Positions 50,054 to 60,180 of a stretch of 64,000 nt of DNA are shown here, one piece after another; position 1 is the stretch's first letter, and each line of letters begins with the position of its first letter. A model generated the notes under the pieces. It ran no database searches and had not been told where the DNA came from. It saw only the letters and a list, made by a program, of their open reading frames with translations. Source of the DNA: Xenorhabdus ehlersii (GTDB lineage: Bacteria > Pseudomonadota > Gammaproteobacteria > Enterobacterales > Enterobacteriaceae); the NCBI RefSeq assembly GCF_003610465.1, contig NZ_RAQI01000005.1, positions 124,001 to 188,000 of the forward strand. The letters are read 5' to 3'. The position numbers were made by a program, and so were the translations under genes.

Positions 50054-50659
50054 TTATTTCAACCAGCCTTTTTCTTTTGCTGCTTCTAATTGTGGTAGCA
50101 GGTATTTCCATAGTTCAGGATAACTTTCGGCAACAAAGTGGAGCAGATTGTAAACTTGCTCAAAGCGAATATTATTCTCAACCCAGCTCTGTCCTTCGTT
50201 ATGCAGGTTCATAAATACCGGCATAATTCTATCGAGGGTTTTAGCAAAACGCGCTTCCGGTGTGATGGCGTCTTCGTATTCGTGCCAAAGTTCCAAAAAG
50301 TATTTTCCCTGGGTTTCCGGTAATAAGCCAAAAATACGGTTAGCTGCTTTCACTTCATGTTCGTGAATGGCTTCACGGGCAGCCAGATCGAACGCGATAA
50401 CATCACCCGCATCGATCTCAACTATGTCATGAATCAAAGCCATCTGTACGACGCGGCTAATATCCACATCTCCGGCATAAGGAGCAAAGCCAAGCACAGC
50501 AATAGCAAAATGCCAGCTATGTTCAGCGGAGTTTTCATGGCGCGTATTATTCAATAACTTTGTTCTGCGATGGACATATTTTAATTGATCCAGTTCCATA
50601 ATAAACGCAATGACATCGGTAAAAGGGCCGAAATCAACAGGAGGTACAGCTAATGACAT
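50054..50659 (-). CDS. yfbR: YfbR, 5'-deoxynucleotidase
   Basis: HD-domain phosphohydrolase that dephosphorylates dNMPs. The 201 residues match E. coli YfbR (199). Metal-binding HD residues are in NSAEHSWHFAIAVLG and ALIHDIVEIDAGDVIAFD, and a further conserved aspartate is in AKTLDRIMPV. In E. coli yfbR is far from this region; here it is inserted between gcvP and ygfZ, 16 nt downstream of ygfZ on the same strand, suggesting cotranscription. Confidence 0.94.
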   Translation of the reverse strand: MSLAVPPVDFGPFTDVIAFIMELDQLKYVHRRTKLLNNTRHENSAEHSWHFAIAVLGFAPYAGDVDISRVVQMALIHDIVEIDAGDVIAFDLAAREAIHEHEVKAANRIFGLLPETQGKYFLELWHEYEDAITPEARFAKTLDRIMPVFMNLHNEGQSWVENNIRFEQVYNLLHFVAESYPELWKYLLPQLEAAKEKGWLK

Positions 50660-50675
50660 ACAAAAACCTCAATAG

Positions 50676-51677
50676 TTATTTTTCTTCGTTTAGTGAATAA
50701 GGCAATGTTTGAAGGGTAAGAACACTACCTTCATCATCGCGGATACGAAATACACTCTCTGCTTCCATATCATTATTCATGACAACTTGTACCCAGATTG
50801 AACCATCAACCAGTTTGACCGCTGCCAATACTGAGCCTGTCCGACGCCATTTATCGCCCAATTGCCATTCCAAATCATCGCCAACGGCAGGCAGGGAAGA
50901 AGCATTACCTGCCAGCCAGTACATGGCTCGCTTGTTTGCCCCACGATATTTGGCTCTGGCTACCATTTCCTGACCGGTATAACAGCCTTTCTTGAAGCAG
51001 ATACCGTTTTCGATTGCTTGCAGGTTGGTTGCTTGTGGAATAAATTGTGCGCTGCTGGCAGCATCAATCACTGGGAACCCTGCTTCAATCTCCAGCGCCA
51101 GCCATTGTTGGCTGTCATTCAACTGCGATTGAAACTCTTCAACTAACGTTTCGGTCAATTTAGCGGCAGTTGTTTTGTCCGTGACGATAAGGAAACGTTC
51201 AGCGGGAAGCGCGAAGTGGAGAAGGGTTGTGGCTTCGTGCTGGATAACAGGAGATTCGGTATCAGGCAGGGTTGGGAAGAGGGTTGTCAGCGCTTCCCGA
51301 CTTCCTGTGCCAGCGACACCGAGCAAGATATTTGCTTCATCTTTGGCAAGCGTCACTTTAGAAAACACAGCATACTTTTTCAATTCAGTTAATTGGGTTT
51401 CTAACAATGAGCGGCGTTCAATATAGGCAAAACCTTCACCACGCTGAAACAGTCGTAAGTTGCTCCACATCTTGCCTTTGGCATCACAATGGGCAGTTAA
51501 CACATGCTGGTTATCATTCAGAGAAGTAAGATCGGCTGTAATCTGACCTTGCAGATACTTTTTCGTATCAGCGCCAATGGCTGTCACTATCCCCCAATCA
51601 TCAAGGGAAATTAAAGTCAGTGGTAGTGTTGCAGAAGGGGATGGATCTTGTGCAGAAAACGGAGTTTGATAAGTCAT
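50676..51677 (-). CDS. ygfZ: YgfZ, folate-binding Fe-S cluster assembly factor
   Basis: A 333-residue protein (E. coli 326) structurally related to GcvT, needed for activity of some Fe-S enzymes including MiaB. The family signature [19 protein letters not shown] is at about residue 225 with the conserved cysteine. Other matches are [15 protein letters not shown] near residue 65 and [20 protein letters not shown] near 285. It is divergent from sdhE-ygfX, as in E. coli. Confidence 0.95.
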   Translation of the reverse strand: MTYQTPFSAQDPSPSATLPLTLISLDDWGIVTAIGADTKKYLQGQITADLTSLNDNQHVLTAHCDAKGKMWSNLRLFQRGEGFAYIERRSLLETQLTELKKYAVFSKVTLAKDEANILLGVAGTGSREALTTLFPTLPDTESPVIQHEATTLLHFALPAERFLIVTDKTTAAKLTETLVEEFQSQLNDSQQWLALEIEAGFPVIDAASSAQFIPQATNLQAIENGICFKKGCYTGQEMVARAKYRGANKRAMYWLAGNASSLPAVGDDLEWQLGDKWRRTGSVLAAVKLVDGSIWVQVVMNNDMEAESVFRIRDDEGSVLTLQTLPYSLNEEK

Positions 51678-51927
51678 AGCAGCTCCTGCCAGTAAACTAA
51701 CTAAGAAATAACGTTAATGGTAAAAGAGATGCGGTTTAATGCAAAGGAGTTATTCTTGTTATTTATGGATAAGGCATGCATGGTCAATTTGTTGCGATAG
51801 GCTTCGCATCTTGTCGATATATCTCATGATCCCACCGATGCAGATGATGAAAAACAGGCCAGAATCGTTAATAATCTTATTACCGTCTTAATGGCACGAA
51901 TGAAAATGATAAAGAGGCTTTTTAAAC

Positions 51928-52194
51928 ATGGACATTGATAATAAAGCACGTATTCACTGGGCATGTCGTCGTGGAATGCGTGAACTGGATATTTCTATCA
52001 TGCCATTTTTTGAATATGAATATGATTCATTGGGTGATGATGACAAACGAATTTTCGTCCGTTTGCTGGAGTGCCCAGATCCCGACCTTTTCAATTGGCT
52101 CATGAATCATGGACGGCCTGAAGATGATGAGCTGTATCATATGGTGAAATTGATCCAGAGCAGAAACCAAGCCCGTGGTCCTGTGGAACAGTAA
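51928..52194 (+). CDS. sdhE: SdhE (YgfY), FAD assembly factor for succinate dehydrogenase
   Basis: An 88-residue helical protein that helps covalent flavinylation of SdhA and FrdA. The RGxxE motif is present in [20 protein letters not shown]. In E. coli and Serratia it is cotranscribed with ygfX. Here its 3' end overlaps ygfX by 20 nt. It was once described as the antitoxin CptB of a toxin-antitoxin pair; the flavinylation role is better supported. Confidence 0.95.
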   Translation: MDIDNKARIHWACRRGMRELDISIMPFFEYEYDSLGDDDKRIFVRLLECPDPDLFNWLMNHGRPEDDELYHMVKLIQSRNQARGPVEQ

Positions 52195-52630
52195 ATTAAG
52201 AGAGTCTCGCCATACTCGCCTGTTTTCCACGGGCGTGCATGGTGTAGTCGCAATTGCTGCTTTGGTGGCACTCTGGCCGATTAACAGCGCTTGTTTTTGG
52301 CTTCCATTTTTCTGGTTTTCACTGTTTGCCATCATTATAAGCAGTTGGGCATGGAGCCAGAAAAATATCCGGCAGTGTCAGGGCAGGTTGGTACTGTTCA
52401 AAGGCAACAAAGTGCATTGGCAAAAAGCTGCCTGGCGCATCACTCAGCCACCGTGGTTCCATCGCTATGGAATGGTGGTTATGCTCCATGCATTTAGTCA
52501 GGCAGAAAATAGTCAGGCAGAAAATATGCGCTACCAACCGCCAATTCGATTATGGATAGCATCAGATAGTATATCGCCTGCTGCCTGGCGTCATTTGAAT
52601 CAATTGATGCGCCAATACCCTGGACGGTGA
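52175..52630 (+). CDS. ygfX: YgfX (CptA), inner-membrane protein
   Basis: A 151-residue protein (E. coli 135) starting at GTG 52175 ([20 protein letters not shown]), which aligns with E. coli MVLWQSDLRVS. Two adjacent membrane segments, about residues 22-40 and 43-60 ([18 protein letters not shown]), precede a small cytoplasmic domain. The overlap with sdhE indicates coupling. E. coli YgfX was reported to inhibit MreB and FtsZ; its normal role, possibly with SdhE, is uncertain. Confidence 0.9.
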   Translation: MVLWNSKLRESRHTRLFSTGVHGVVAIAALVALWPINSACFWLPFFWFSLFAIIISSWAWSQKNIRQCQGRLVLFKGNKVHWQKAAWRITQPPWFHRYGMVVMLHAFSQAENSQAENMRYQPPIRLWIASDSISPAAWRHLNQLMRQYPGR

Positions 52631-52636
52631 CGACCG

Positions 52637-53158
52637 TTAAAACAGCGCTTCCATTTCAGCCAATATCTGCATGCACCATTCGCCTAAGCGTTCATCTGTT
52701 TGTTCGAATTGGTTCACATCATCCAGAGCCAGCCCGACAAAATGTTTACCATCTTCGGACAGCGGTTTCGGGCTGGTAAATTCATAACCGTCTGTTGGCC
52801 AAAACCCAATAAACTGTACACCCGTTGGTAGCAGATGGTGATACAGCATTCCCAATGCATCCAAAAACCATTCACCATAATCGATCTGATCGCCCATTCC
52901 ATACATAGCAACGATTTTTCCTGCCAGATCTAACGAGGGAAGTTGATCCCAAATAGCCAGCCAATCCTCCTGTAATTCACCGAAATCCCAAGTAGGGATA
53001 CCGAGGACCAGGACAGAATATTCCTCCATCAAGCGGGGATCACAATCCTTGACATCATGTAGTTCGATCAGATCTTCACCGAGTATATCGCGTATTTTTT
53101 CTGCTACCATTTCTGTATAACAGGTACTGGAGCCGTAAAAGAGACCAATTTTCATCAT
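52637..53158 (-). CDS. fldB: FldB, flavodoxin 2
   Basis: A 173-residue FMN electron carrier (E. coli 173). The phosphate loop [19 protein letters not shown] is at residues 4-22; FMN-stacking segments are [16 protein letters not shown] and [18 protein letters not shown]. Conserved C-terminal [21 protein letters not shown] is typical of the long-chain form. It converges on ygfX and is divergent from xerD. Confidence 0.95.
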   Translation of the reverse strand: MMKIGLFYGSSTCYTEMVAEKIRDILGEDLIELHDVKDCDPRLMEEYSVLVLGIPTWDFGELQEDWLAIWDQLPSLDLAGKIVAMYGMGDQIDYGEWFLDALGMLYHHLLPTGVQFIGFWPTDGYEFTSPKPLSEDGKHFVGLALDDVNQFEQTDERLGEWCMQILAEMEALF

Positions 53159-53279
53159 TAATTATCAGGGAATTTCGAATATCAAGATCGGTATTGTAAC
53201 AGAATAATTGCTTTTTCAGGCATAATAGCCGATTGGAAGGCGCAGATAGGCAGACAGAAAGGGGGAATAAGGAGAAATA

Positions 53280-54251
53280 ATGCCAAGAAAACACCACCTA
53301 TCAGATAACTACTCATCGGAAGATGATGGAATTAAACAGCATCCAACGAAACCACATCCATCGGCCAATCCCCTGATAGAGCAATTTCTTGATACCATCT
53401 GGCTGGAAAAAGATCTGGCTGAAAATACCTTGATTTCTTATCAACTTGATTTACAAGCCTTGAACAATTGGCTGGTACATTATGGTCATGATTTACTTTC
53501 AGTGCAGTCGATAGAATTACAATCATTTTTGGCTGAGCGAGTGGATGGCGGTTATAAAGCCAGTAGTTCAGCCCGATTGTTGAGCGCAATGCGACGATTG
53601 TTTCAGTATCTATATCGTGAAAGAATGCGGGAAGATGATCCAACAGCATTATTATCTGCGCCTAAATTGCCTAAACGACTGCCTAAGGACTTAAGTGAAA
53701 AACAAGTTGAAGATTTGCTTAACACGCCTTTAGTTGACCAACCAATCGAATTGCGGGATAAAGCTATGTTGGAAGTGCTTTATGCTTGCGGATTGCGAGT
53801 TTCAGAACTGGTTGGCCTGACCTTATCTGATGTGAGCTTACGTCAGGGAGTGGTCAGAATTGTGGGTAAGGGAAATAAGGAAAGATTGGTTCCTTTGGGA
53901 GAAGAGGCTGTTTATTGGCTGGAAAAATATCTGGAATATGGACGCCCGTGGTTATTAAATGGTTCTGTATCTGATGTATTTTTCCCCAGTAAGCGCGGAA
54001 CGCAGATGACACGCCAGACATTCTGGCATCGGATCAAACATTATGCCGTATTGGCAAGCATTGATGCTGAACGCTTGTCACCCCATGTCTTACGCCATGC
54101 TTTTGCAACACATTTACTTAATCATGGTGCAGACTTGCGTGTTGTGCAGATGTTATTAGGCCATAGTGACCTCTCCACAACCCAGATTTACACCCATGTA
54201 GCCACTGAACGTCTCAAAGTGCTGCATCAACAACATCACCCCCGTGGATAG
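53280..54251 (+). CDS. xerD: XerD, tyrosine recombinase for chromosome dimer resolution
   Basis: Acts with XerC at dif under FtsK control. The 323 residues exceed E. coli XerD (298) because of an extra N-terminal stretch of about 25 polar residues (MPRKHHLSDNYSSEDDGIKQ...). The ribosome site AAGGAG before 53280 supports this start. Catalytic residues, offset by 25 from E. coli, are R173, K197, H269, R272, H295 and nucleophile Y304 (STTQIYTHVATERLK). dsbC and recJ follow as in E. coli. Confidence 0.95.
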   Translation: MPRKHHLSDNYSSEDDGIKQHPTKPHPSANPLIEQFLDTIWLEKDLAENTLISYQLDLQALNNWLVHYGHDLLSVQSIELQSFLAERVDGGYKASSSARLLSAMRRLFQYLYRERMREDDPTALLSAPKLPKRLPKDLSEKQVEDLLNTPLVDQPIELRDKAMLEVLYACGLRVSELVGLTLSDVSLRQGVVRIVGKGNKERLVPLGEEAVYWLEKYLEYGRPWLLNGSVSDVFFPSKRGTQMTRQTFWHRIKHYAVLASIDAERLSPHVLRHAFATHLLNHGADLRVVQMLLGHSDLSTTQIYTHVATERLKVLHQQHHPRG

Positions 54252-54284
54252 CTGCGGAGTTAAGTGAAAATAAAGGAACGAATA

Positions 54285-54986
54285 ATGAAGAAGATCGCGT
54301 TTTGCCTTTCATTACTGTTGACAGCTGTTGTCAGCAATGCCTTTGCTGATGAGAGTACTATCAATAATACACTGTCTAAAATGGGAATTAAGGCAGAAAG
54401 TATCACTCCATCACCACTACCAGGTGTGAGTTCAATTTTAACCGAGCATGGCATTATTTATATGTCTGATGATGGTAAGTACCTGTTACAAGGGCCACTT
54501 TATGATATTAGTGGCAAAGTACCCAAAAATGTCAGCAGCCAGGTTGTGATTAAAAAATTGGAAGCTTTGAAAAATCAAATGATTATTTACAAAGCGCCAA
54601 AAGAAAAACAGGTTGTTACTGTTTTTACTGATATTACCTGTGGTTATTGCCGTAAATTGCATGAGAGTATGCAAGAATACAACGAATTGGGGATTACTGT
54701 CCGTTACCTAGCGTTTCCTCGTCATGGTTTGCAACACCAGTCAGCTAAAGATATGCAGTCTATTTGGTGCAGTGCAACACCGAGTAAGTCACTGAATGCT
54801 GCTTTCAAAGGCGAAAATATCTCCCCAATTAAAGAGTGTAAGACAGATATCGCTAAACAATATCAGTTAGGCTTGCAGTTTGGTGTTCAGGGCACACCGG
54901 CGATCGTCCTAAAAGATGGCAGCGTGCTCGGTGGTTACTTGTCACCGAAAGATTTGCAGGCTGCGTTGGAACATCATGGCGAATAA
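54285..54986 (+). CDS. dsbC: DsbC, periplasmic disulfide isomerase
   Basis: Thiol-disulfide isomerase that reshuffles wrong disulfides and is kept reduced by DsbD. From ATG 54285 the 233-residue protein has a signal peptide (KKIAFCLSLLLTAVVSNAFA), an N-terminal dimerisation domain (about 22-80) and a thioredoxin fold with active-site C119-G-Y-C122 and the cis-proline region VQGTPAIVL. A second cysteine pair (IWCSA, KECKT) matches the structural disulfide of E. coli DsbC. An upstream GTG at 54264 would spoil the signal peptide. Confidence 0.95.
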   Translation: MKKIAFCLSLLLTAVVSNAFADESTINNTLSKMGIKAESITPSPLPGVSSILTEHGIIYMSDDGKYLLQGPLYDISGKVPKNVSSQVVIKKLEALKNQMIIYKAPKEKQVVTVFTDITCGYCRKLHESMQEYNELGITVRYLAFPRHGLQHQSAKDMQSIWCSATPSKSLNAAFKGENISPIKECKTDIAKQYQLGLQFGVQGTPAIVLKDGSVLGGYLSPKDLQAALEHHGE

Positions 54987-55056
54987 TTGAAATAGTTCAT
55001 GTTCCCATTCAGTGAATACAAAAACTCGTGAATAAAAAATCAGTGAATAAGAAACT

Positions 55057-56790
55057 GTGAGTAGAGAAATACAACTCCGCCGCCGGCCAGTGGCGGATCC
55101 TGATCATCTTCCCAACGATATTCATCCGTTATTGCGCCGCTTATACGCTATGCGTGGCATACGTCAAGCCGATGAATTGGAGCGTAGTGCAAAGGGACTT
55201 CTCAATTACCAATCCCTCAATGGCATTGAGCAGGCAGTTGCCTTGTTGATCACTGCATTACATGAACATTGGCGTATCGTGATTGTTGGTGATTTTGATG
55301 CTGATGGGGCAACCAGTACCGCATTGAGCATCCGCGCCTTGCGTGCAATGGGATATCGTAACCTTGACTATCTTGTTCCAAACCGTTTTGAGGATGGTTA
55401 TGGATTAAGCATTCAGGTGGTTGATGAAGTTGTTAAAAGAAGCGCAGATCTGATTATCACCGTAGATAATGGGATCTCGTCCCATGATGGTGTAGCTGCG
55501 GCACATCAACATGGCATCAAGGTGATCGTCACTGATCACCATTTACCGGGCGAAATACTGCCAGCCGCAGATGCCATTATTAATCCCAATTTAGTTGACT
55601 GCTCCTTTCCTTCTAAGGCCCTGGCAGGGGTTGGTGTTGCATTTTATCTGATGTCTGCACTCAGGGCTGAATTGCGCAAATTGGCATGGTTTGAGCAACA
55701 AGGTATTCCATTACCCAATTTGGCGGAGCTGCTGGATTTAGTGGCATTGGGTACAGTGGCTGACGTGGTTCCCCTCGATACCAATAACCGCATTCTGGTA
55801 TATCAAGGACTCAATCGCATTCGGGCAGGGCGTTGCTGTGCGGGAATACGGGCGCTGCTCGAAATTTCCAAACGGGAATTGACAAAATTGGCAGCCAGTG
55901 ATTTGGGATTTGCGTTGGGGCCACGATTAAATGCAGCCGGACGTCTGGATGATATGTCCGTTGGGGTGGCATTATTACTGGCCGATGACATGACGCAAGC
56001 CCGTCAGATTGCTTGCGAGTTGGATGGCCTGAACCAAACTCGTCGGGAAATCGAACAAGGTATGCAGCAAGAGGCCTTGCAGATTTGCGATAAAATCGAG
56101 CGAACCCATACCCAATTACCTTACGGATTAGCAATTTACCATCCCGAATGGCATCAGGGGGTTGTGGGTATTTTGGCATCACGTATAAAAGAGCGTTTTC
56201 ATCGTCCTGTCATTGCTTTTGCTCCGGCGGGCGATGGCACTTTGAAAGGTTCAGGACGTTCCGTAAATGGCTTACATATGCGAGATGCACTTGAACGTCT
56301 TGATACTCTGCACTCAGGATTGATGTTGAAATTTGGTGGTCATGCGATGGCAGCGGGATTGTCGATTGAACAAGACAAATTTGACCTCTTTCAGCGCTAT
56401 TTTTCCGAGTTGGTAGCAGACTGGATGGATATAGCCCAACTTGAAGGGGTGATCTGGAGCGACGGTGAATTAGCATTGGAAGAGTTATCGCTGGAAGTTG
56501 CTGAAATTCTGCGTGATGGAGGCCCGTGGGGGCAGGCGTTTGCGGAACCCGTTTTTGACGGCAAATTCAAGCTACTGCAACAGCGCATCGTGGGTGAAAA
56601 GCACCTGAAAGTCATGCTTGAACCATTAAATGGTGGACCAATGTTAGATGGCATTGCATTTAATATTGATGTCAGTTGCTGGCCGGATAATAGTATCAAA
56701 ACGGTAGAATTGGCTTATAAACTGGATATTAACGAATTTCGTGGTAATCGTGATGTCCAGCTTTTGATCCAGCATATTTGGCCCTATTGA
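55057..56790 (+). CDS. recJ: RecJ, single-strand DNA exonuclease
   Basis: A 5'-3' ssDNA exonuclease of RecF-pathway recombination and mismatch repair. The 577 residues equal the E. coli length. The start is GTG 55057 (MSREIQLRRRPVADPDHLPN). DHH-family metal motifs are present: VGDFDADGATST (78-88), TVDNGISSH, VTDHHLPG and the DHHA1 segment KGSGRSVNGLHMRDAL and KFGGHAMAAG. It lies between dsbC and prfB as in E. coli; no obvious ribosome site stands out, which fits low expression. Confidence 0.95.
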   Translation: MSREIQLRRRPVADPDHLPNDIHPLLRRLYAMRGIRQADELERSAKGLLNYQSLNGIEQAVALLITALHEHWRIVIVGDFDADGATSTALSIRALRAMGYRNLDYLVPNRFEDGYGLSIQVVDEVVKRSADLIITVDNGISSHDGVAAAHQHGIKVIVTDHHLPGEILPAADAIINPNLVDCSFPSKALAGVGVAFYLMSALRAELRKLAWFEQQGIPLPNLAELLDLVALGTVADVVPLDTNNRILVYQGLNRIRAGRCCAGIRALLEISKRELTKLAASDLGFALGPRLNAAGRLDDMSVGVALLLADDMTQARQIACELDGLNQTRREIEQGMQQEALQICDKIERTHTQLPYGLAIYHPEWHQGVVGILASRIKERFHRPVIAFAPAGDGTLKGSGRSVNGLHMRDALERLDTLHSGLMLKFGGHAMAAGLSIEQDKFDLFQRYFSELVADWMDIAQLEGVIWSDGELALEELSLEVAEILRDGGPWGQAFAEPVFDGKFKLLQQRIVGEKHLKVMLEPLNGGPMLDGIAFNIDVSCWPDNSIKTVELAYKLDINEFRGNRDVQLLIQHIWPY

Positions 56791-56923
56791 ATGAACTTAG
56801 TTTTCGAACTGCATTTAAAAGATGAAGGCTATAAACCCCTTGATAGATCCGTTACAATACGCGGTTCGAAAATATCCATGCGACCATCATTTATTCATAA
56901 TACACAAGTATAAGACACAAAAT

Positions 56924-58022
56924 ATGTTTGAAATTAATCCGGTAAAAAATCACATTCAGGACCTGTCTGAGCGGACAGCAGTTCTGAGGGGGTATCTTTG
57001 ACTATGATGCCAAGAAAGAACGTTTAGAAGAAGTCAATGCTGAACTCGAACAGCCTGATGTCTGGAATGAACCGGAACGGGCACAGGCGTTGGGTAAAGA
57101 GCGTTCATCACTTGAAAGCATCGTAGAAACCATTGATCAGCTGACCCAGGGATTGGAAGATGTGAACGGCCTGCTGGAGCTGGCCGTTGAAGCTGATGAT
57201 GAAGAAACCTTCAATGAGGCAATCGCTGAGTTGGAACAGCTGGAAGAGAAGCTAAGCCAACTTGAATTCCGTCGCATGTTTTCTGGCGAATATGACAGCG
57301 CAAACTGCTATCTGGATCTTCAGGCGGGATCTGGCGGTACAGAAGCACAGGATTGGGCCAGCATGTTGATGCGTATGTACCTGCGTTGGGCAGAGTCCAA
57401 AGGCTTTAAGACAGAGATTATTGAAGAGTCTGATGGTGACGTTGCTGGTTTGAAATCTGCCACTATCAAGATCATGGGTGAATATGCTTACGGTTGGTTG
57501 CGTACAGAAACCGGCGTTCATCGCTTGGTACGTAAAAGTCCTTTTGATTCAGGTGGTCGTCGTCACACATCATTCAGCTCTGCCTTTATCTACCCAGAAG
57601 TGGATGATGATATTGATATCGAAATCAATCCGGCTGATTTACGCATTGATGTATACCGTGCCTCTGGTGCTGGTGGTCAGCACGTTAACAAAACCGAATC
57701 TGCAGTACGTATCACTCACGTACCGACGGGTATTGTAACCCAATGCCAGACAGACCGTTCTCAGCATAAAAACAAAGACCAGGCGATGAAACAGTTGAAA
57801 GCAAAACTGTACGAACTGGAAATGCAGAAGAAGAATGCAGATAAACAAGCAATGGAAGATAACAAATCGGACATCGGTTGGGGCAGTCAGATTCGCTCCT
57901 ACGTTTTGGATGATTCCCGCATTAAAGATTTGCGTACTGGTGTAGAAACCCGCAATACACAAGCAGTGCTGGATGGGGATTTGGATAAATTCATTGAGGC
58001 AAGCTTAAAAGCTGGCCTGTGA
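56924..58022 (+). CDS. prfB: PrfB, peptide chain release factor 2 (programmed +1 frameshift)
   Basis: Terminates at UGA and UAA. Two frames are joined: 56924-56998 (25 codons, [20 protein letters not shown] to RGYL), then after the in-frame TGA at 56999-57001 a +1 shift skips T56999 and reading continues at GAC 57000 to 58022. The product is 365 residues, as in E. coli. The shift site CTTTGAC and the internal Shine-Dalgarno AGGGGG (56987-56992) are both present. The anticodon-like SPF is in RKSPFDSGG and the catalytic GGQ is at 250-252, with alanine at position 246. lysS starts 9 nt downstream. Confidence 0.98.
56987..57002 (+). promoter_or_regulatory. prfB recoding signal
   Basis: AGGGGG followed 3 nt later by CTT TGA C. 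This is the conserved autoregulatory frameshift signal: low RF2 leaves the UGA unread, the upstream Shine-Dalgarno promotes slippage, and RF2 synthesis rises. Spacing matches E. coli. Confidence 0.97.
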
Positions 58023-58031
58023 GGAACTAAA

Positions 58032-59552
58032 ATGTCACAACAACAACAGGGAGCTGAACAGGCTCCTGATTTAAATAACGAACTGAAAACTCGCCGTGAA
58101 AAACTGGCAGCCCTGCGCAGCAATGGCATTGCTTTCCCAAATGATTTTCGCCGCGAAAACATTTCCGCAGATCTGCATACCCAATACGATGACAAGACTA
58201 AGGAAGAATTGGAAGAACTGGACATCGAAGTAACCGTTGCTGGTCGCATGATGACACGTCGTATTATGGGTAAGGCCTCTTTTGCCACCCTGCAAGATAT
58301 GGGTGGTCGCATTCAGATTTACGTTTCCCGTGATGATCTGCCGGAAGGTATTTACAATACTCAGTTCAAGAAGTGGGATTTGGGTGACATTTTAGGCGCA
58401 CGCGGTAAGCTGTTTAAAACTCAAACGGGTGAGCTTTCTATCCATTGTACTGAGCTGCGCCTGCTGACTAAGGCATTGCGCCCACTACCGGATAAATTCC
58501 ACGGCTTGGCGGATCAGGAAACTCGCTATCGTCAGCGTTATTTGGATCTGATCTCGAATGATGAATCACGCAAGGCATTCCAGATCCGTTCCCACGTGAT
58601 GTCGGCATTACGCAGCTTCATGATCCAAAAAGGCTTCATGGAAGTTGAAACGCCAATGATGCAGGCGATCCCAGGTGGTGCAAGTGCGCGTCCATTCATT
58701 ACGCACCATAACGCGCTGGATATCGACATGTACCTGCGCATTGCGCCGGAATTGTACCTGAAACGTTTAGTGGTAGGTGGTTTTGAGCGTGTTTTCGAAA
58801 TCAACCGCAACTTCCGTAATGAAGGTGTTTCTCCGCGCCACAACCCAGAGTTCACTATGATGGAACTCTACATGGCATACGCGGATTACCAAGATCTGAT
58901 TGTACTGACCGAAGAACTGTTCCGTACTTTGACCCAAGAAGTACTGGGTACAACATTGGTGAAATACGGCGAACAGGAATTCGATTTTGGTCAGCCTTTT
59001 GCCAAGATGACTATGAAAGAAGCGATCTGCAAATATCGTCCAGAAACCAACATGGCGGATCTGGATGATATGGACAAAGCGGTTGCTATCGCGAAATCCT
59101 TGGGCATTGATGTTGAAAAGGGCTGGGGCTTAGGTCGTGTTCAGTGTGAAATCTTTGAAGAAACCGCAGAAAGCCACCTGATTCAGCCGACATTCATTAC
59201 AGAATATCCGGCAGAAGTTTCTCCGTTGGCACGTCGTAACGATGATAACCCATTCATTACTGATCGTTTTGAATTCTTCATTGGTGGCCGTGAAATTGGT
59301 AATGGCTTCTCGGAGCTGAACGACGCGGAAGATCAGGCAGAGCGCTTTGCAGAGCAGGTTCGCCAGAAAGATCAGGGTGATGACGAAGCGATGTTCTATG
59401 ATGAAGACTACATTACTGCGTTGGAGCACGGCTTGCCGCCAACAGCAGGTTTAGGGATTGGTATCGACCGTATGGTGATGTTGTTCACTGACAGCCATAC
59501 CATCCGTGACGTTATCCTGTTCCCGGCAATGCGTCCGCATACGCATAAATAA
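58032..59552 (+). CDS. lysS: LysS, lysyl-tRNA synthetase (class II)
   Basis: The 506 residues (E. coli 505) have the N-terminal OB-fold anticodon-binding domain (about 60-150, [20 protein letters not shown]) and the class II catalytic core with motif 1 ([20 protein letters not shown]), motif 2 ([20 protein letters not shown]) and motif 3 ([13 protein letters not shown]). The prfB-lysS order is conserved and translation is probably coupled. Confidence 0.97.
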   Translation: MSQQQQGAEQAPDLNNELKTRREKLAALRSNGIAFPNDFRRENISADLHTQYDDKTKEELEELDIEVTVAGRMMTRRIMGKASFATLQDMGGRIQIYVSRDDLPEGIYNTQFKKWDLGDILGARGKLFKTQTGELSIHCTELRLLTKALRPLPDKFHGLADQETRYRQRYLDLISNDESRKAFQIRSHVMSALRSFMIQKGFMEVETPMMQAIPGGASARPFITHHNALDIDMYLRIAPELYLKRLVVGGFERVFEINRNFRNEGVSPRHNPEFTMMELYMAYADYQDLIVLTEELFRTLTQEVLGTTLVKYGEQEFDFGQPFAKMTMKEAICKYRPETNMADLDDMDKAVAIAKSLGIDVEKGWGLGRVQCEIFEETAESHLIQPTFITEYPAEVSPLARRNDDNPFITDRFEFFIGGREIGNGFSELNDAEDQAERFAEQVRQKDQGDDEAMFYDEDYITALEHGLPPTAGLGIGIDRMVMLFTDSHTIRDVILFPAMRPHTHK

Positions 59553-59575
59553 TCATTTTTTGATTAAAACCAGTT

Positions 59576-59611
59576 AAACGCTCTGGCCGATTAATCGGCC
59601 AGAGCGTTTTT
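59576..59611 (+). terminator. Rho-independent terminator of prfB-lysS
   Basis: Perfect palindrome of 34 nt with core CTCTGGCCGATTAATCGGCC, flanked by AAACG and CGTTT and followed by T residues, 24 nt after the lysS stop. Confidence 0.9.
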
Positions 59612-59723
59612 ACATATATCAAAAAAACTTAAATAACTGGCTAAAATACAGATAAATATTAACGATATACTACTTGTTGAGATTCAGTAAGAGGTATATA
59701 TTTAACGCCATCACTTCGTTGAT

Positions 59724-59797
59724 GCGAGTGTAGTTCAATGGCAGAACGAGAGCTTCCCAAGCTCTATACGAGGGTTCGATTCCCTTCACTCGCTCCA
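59724..59797 (+). tRNA. tRNA-Gly (anticodon CCC), CCA encoded
   Basis: 74 nt including CCA. Acceptor arms GCGAGTG / CACTCGC pair fully. D-loop AGTTCAATGGCAGAACG; anticodon stem-loop AGAGCTTCCCAAGCTCT with CCC at the anticodon; T-arm AGGGTTCGATTCCCTT. It closely resembles E. coli glyU with a few changes in the acceptor stem (GCGAGTG for GCGGGCG). Accessory DNA begins immediately downstream, so its 3' end is a likely integration site. Confidence 0.95.
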
Positions 59798-60180
59798 AAT
59801 AAACATCTCCCGCAGTCAATGAAAGTCTACTAATACCAGTAAAATAAAAGAAAAACCCCAAATTACACTCTATTATCGTCTACTGATATCTATTGCAATA
59901 TATCCCAATCAGGGGGATATATGGGGGTATATTTTTGCACCCCCTAAACTGTACTTAGCTAGCGATGAACCACGAGGATTCTGTTTCTTATCTGAACAGT
60001 ATTCCAGCGGAAGAGCCGCAAGGATATAACACTTATGGATGGATTAAAGAATAGGAAAATGGGAAAAATAGAACAGGTATAAAAATGAAACAGATAAAGA
60101 GCCGCTGATAAATTGGCGACTCCAATATCTGGAATGTATTACATATAATCTGACTACAGCAACGAACAAGGATGATATTG
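59798..60180. other. Degenerate integration-type DNA after tRNA-Gly
   Basis: No confident gene. Two similar motifs, GTCTACTAATACC (near 59832) and GTCTACTGATATC (near 59878), a GGGGGATATATGGGGGTATA stretch and a GGGGGT/ACCCCC hairpin (59923-59944) resemble DNA in front of P4-type integrase genes, but no integrase follows. A 29-codon ORF begins at 59965. Confidence 0.45.
59965..60054 (+). pseudogene. 29-codon ORF, probable gene fragment
   Basis: Encodes MNHEDSVSYLNSIPAEEPQG followed by YNTYGWIKE. No ribosome site is evident and I do not recognise a family. It looks like the start or end of a gene broken by island decay; it may not be expressed. Confidence 0.25.

Noticed and set aside
52637..53297. 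Small reverse ORFs overlapping fldB (52714-52911) and its upstream region (53076-53297)
   Set aside because: Out of frame with fldB, no conserved content.
59670..59861. Reverse-strand ORF of 63 codons containing VKGIEPSYRAWEALVLPLNY
   Set aside because: It is the antisense translation of tRNA-Gly; this is a well-known spurious annotation.
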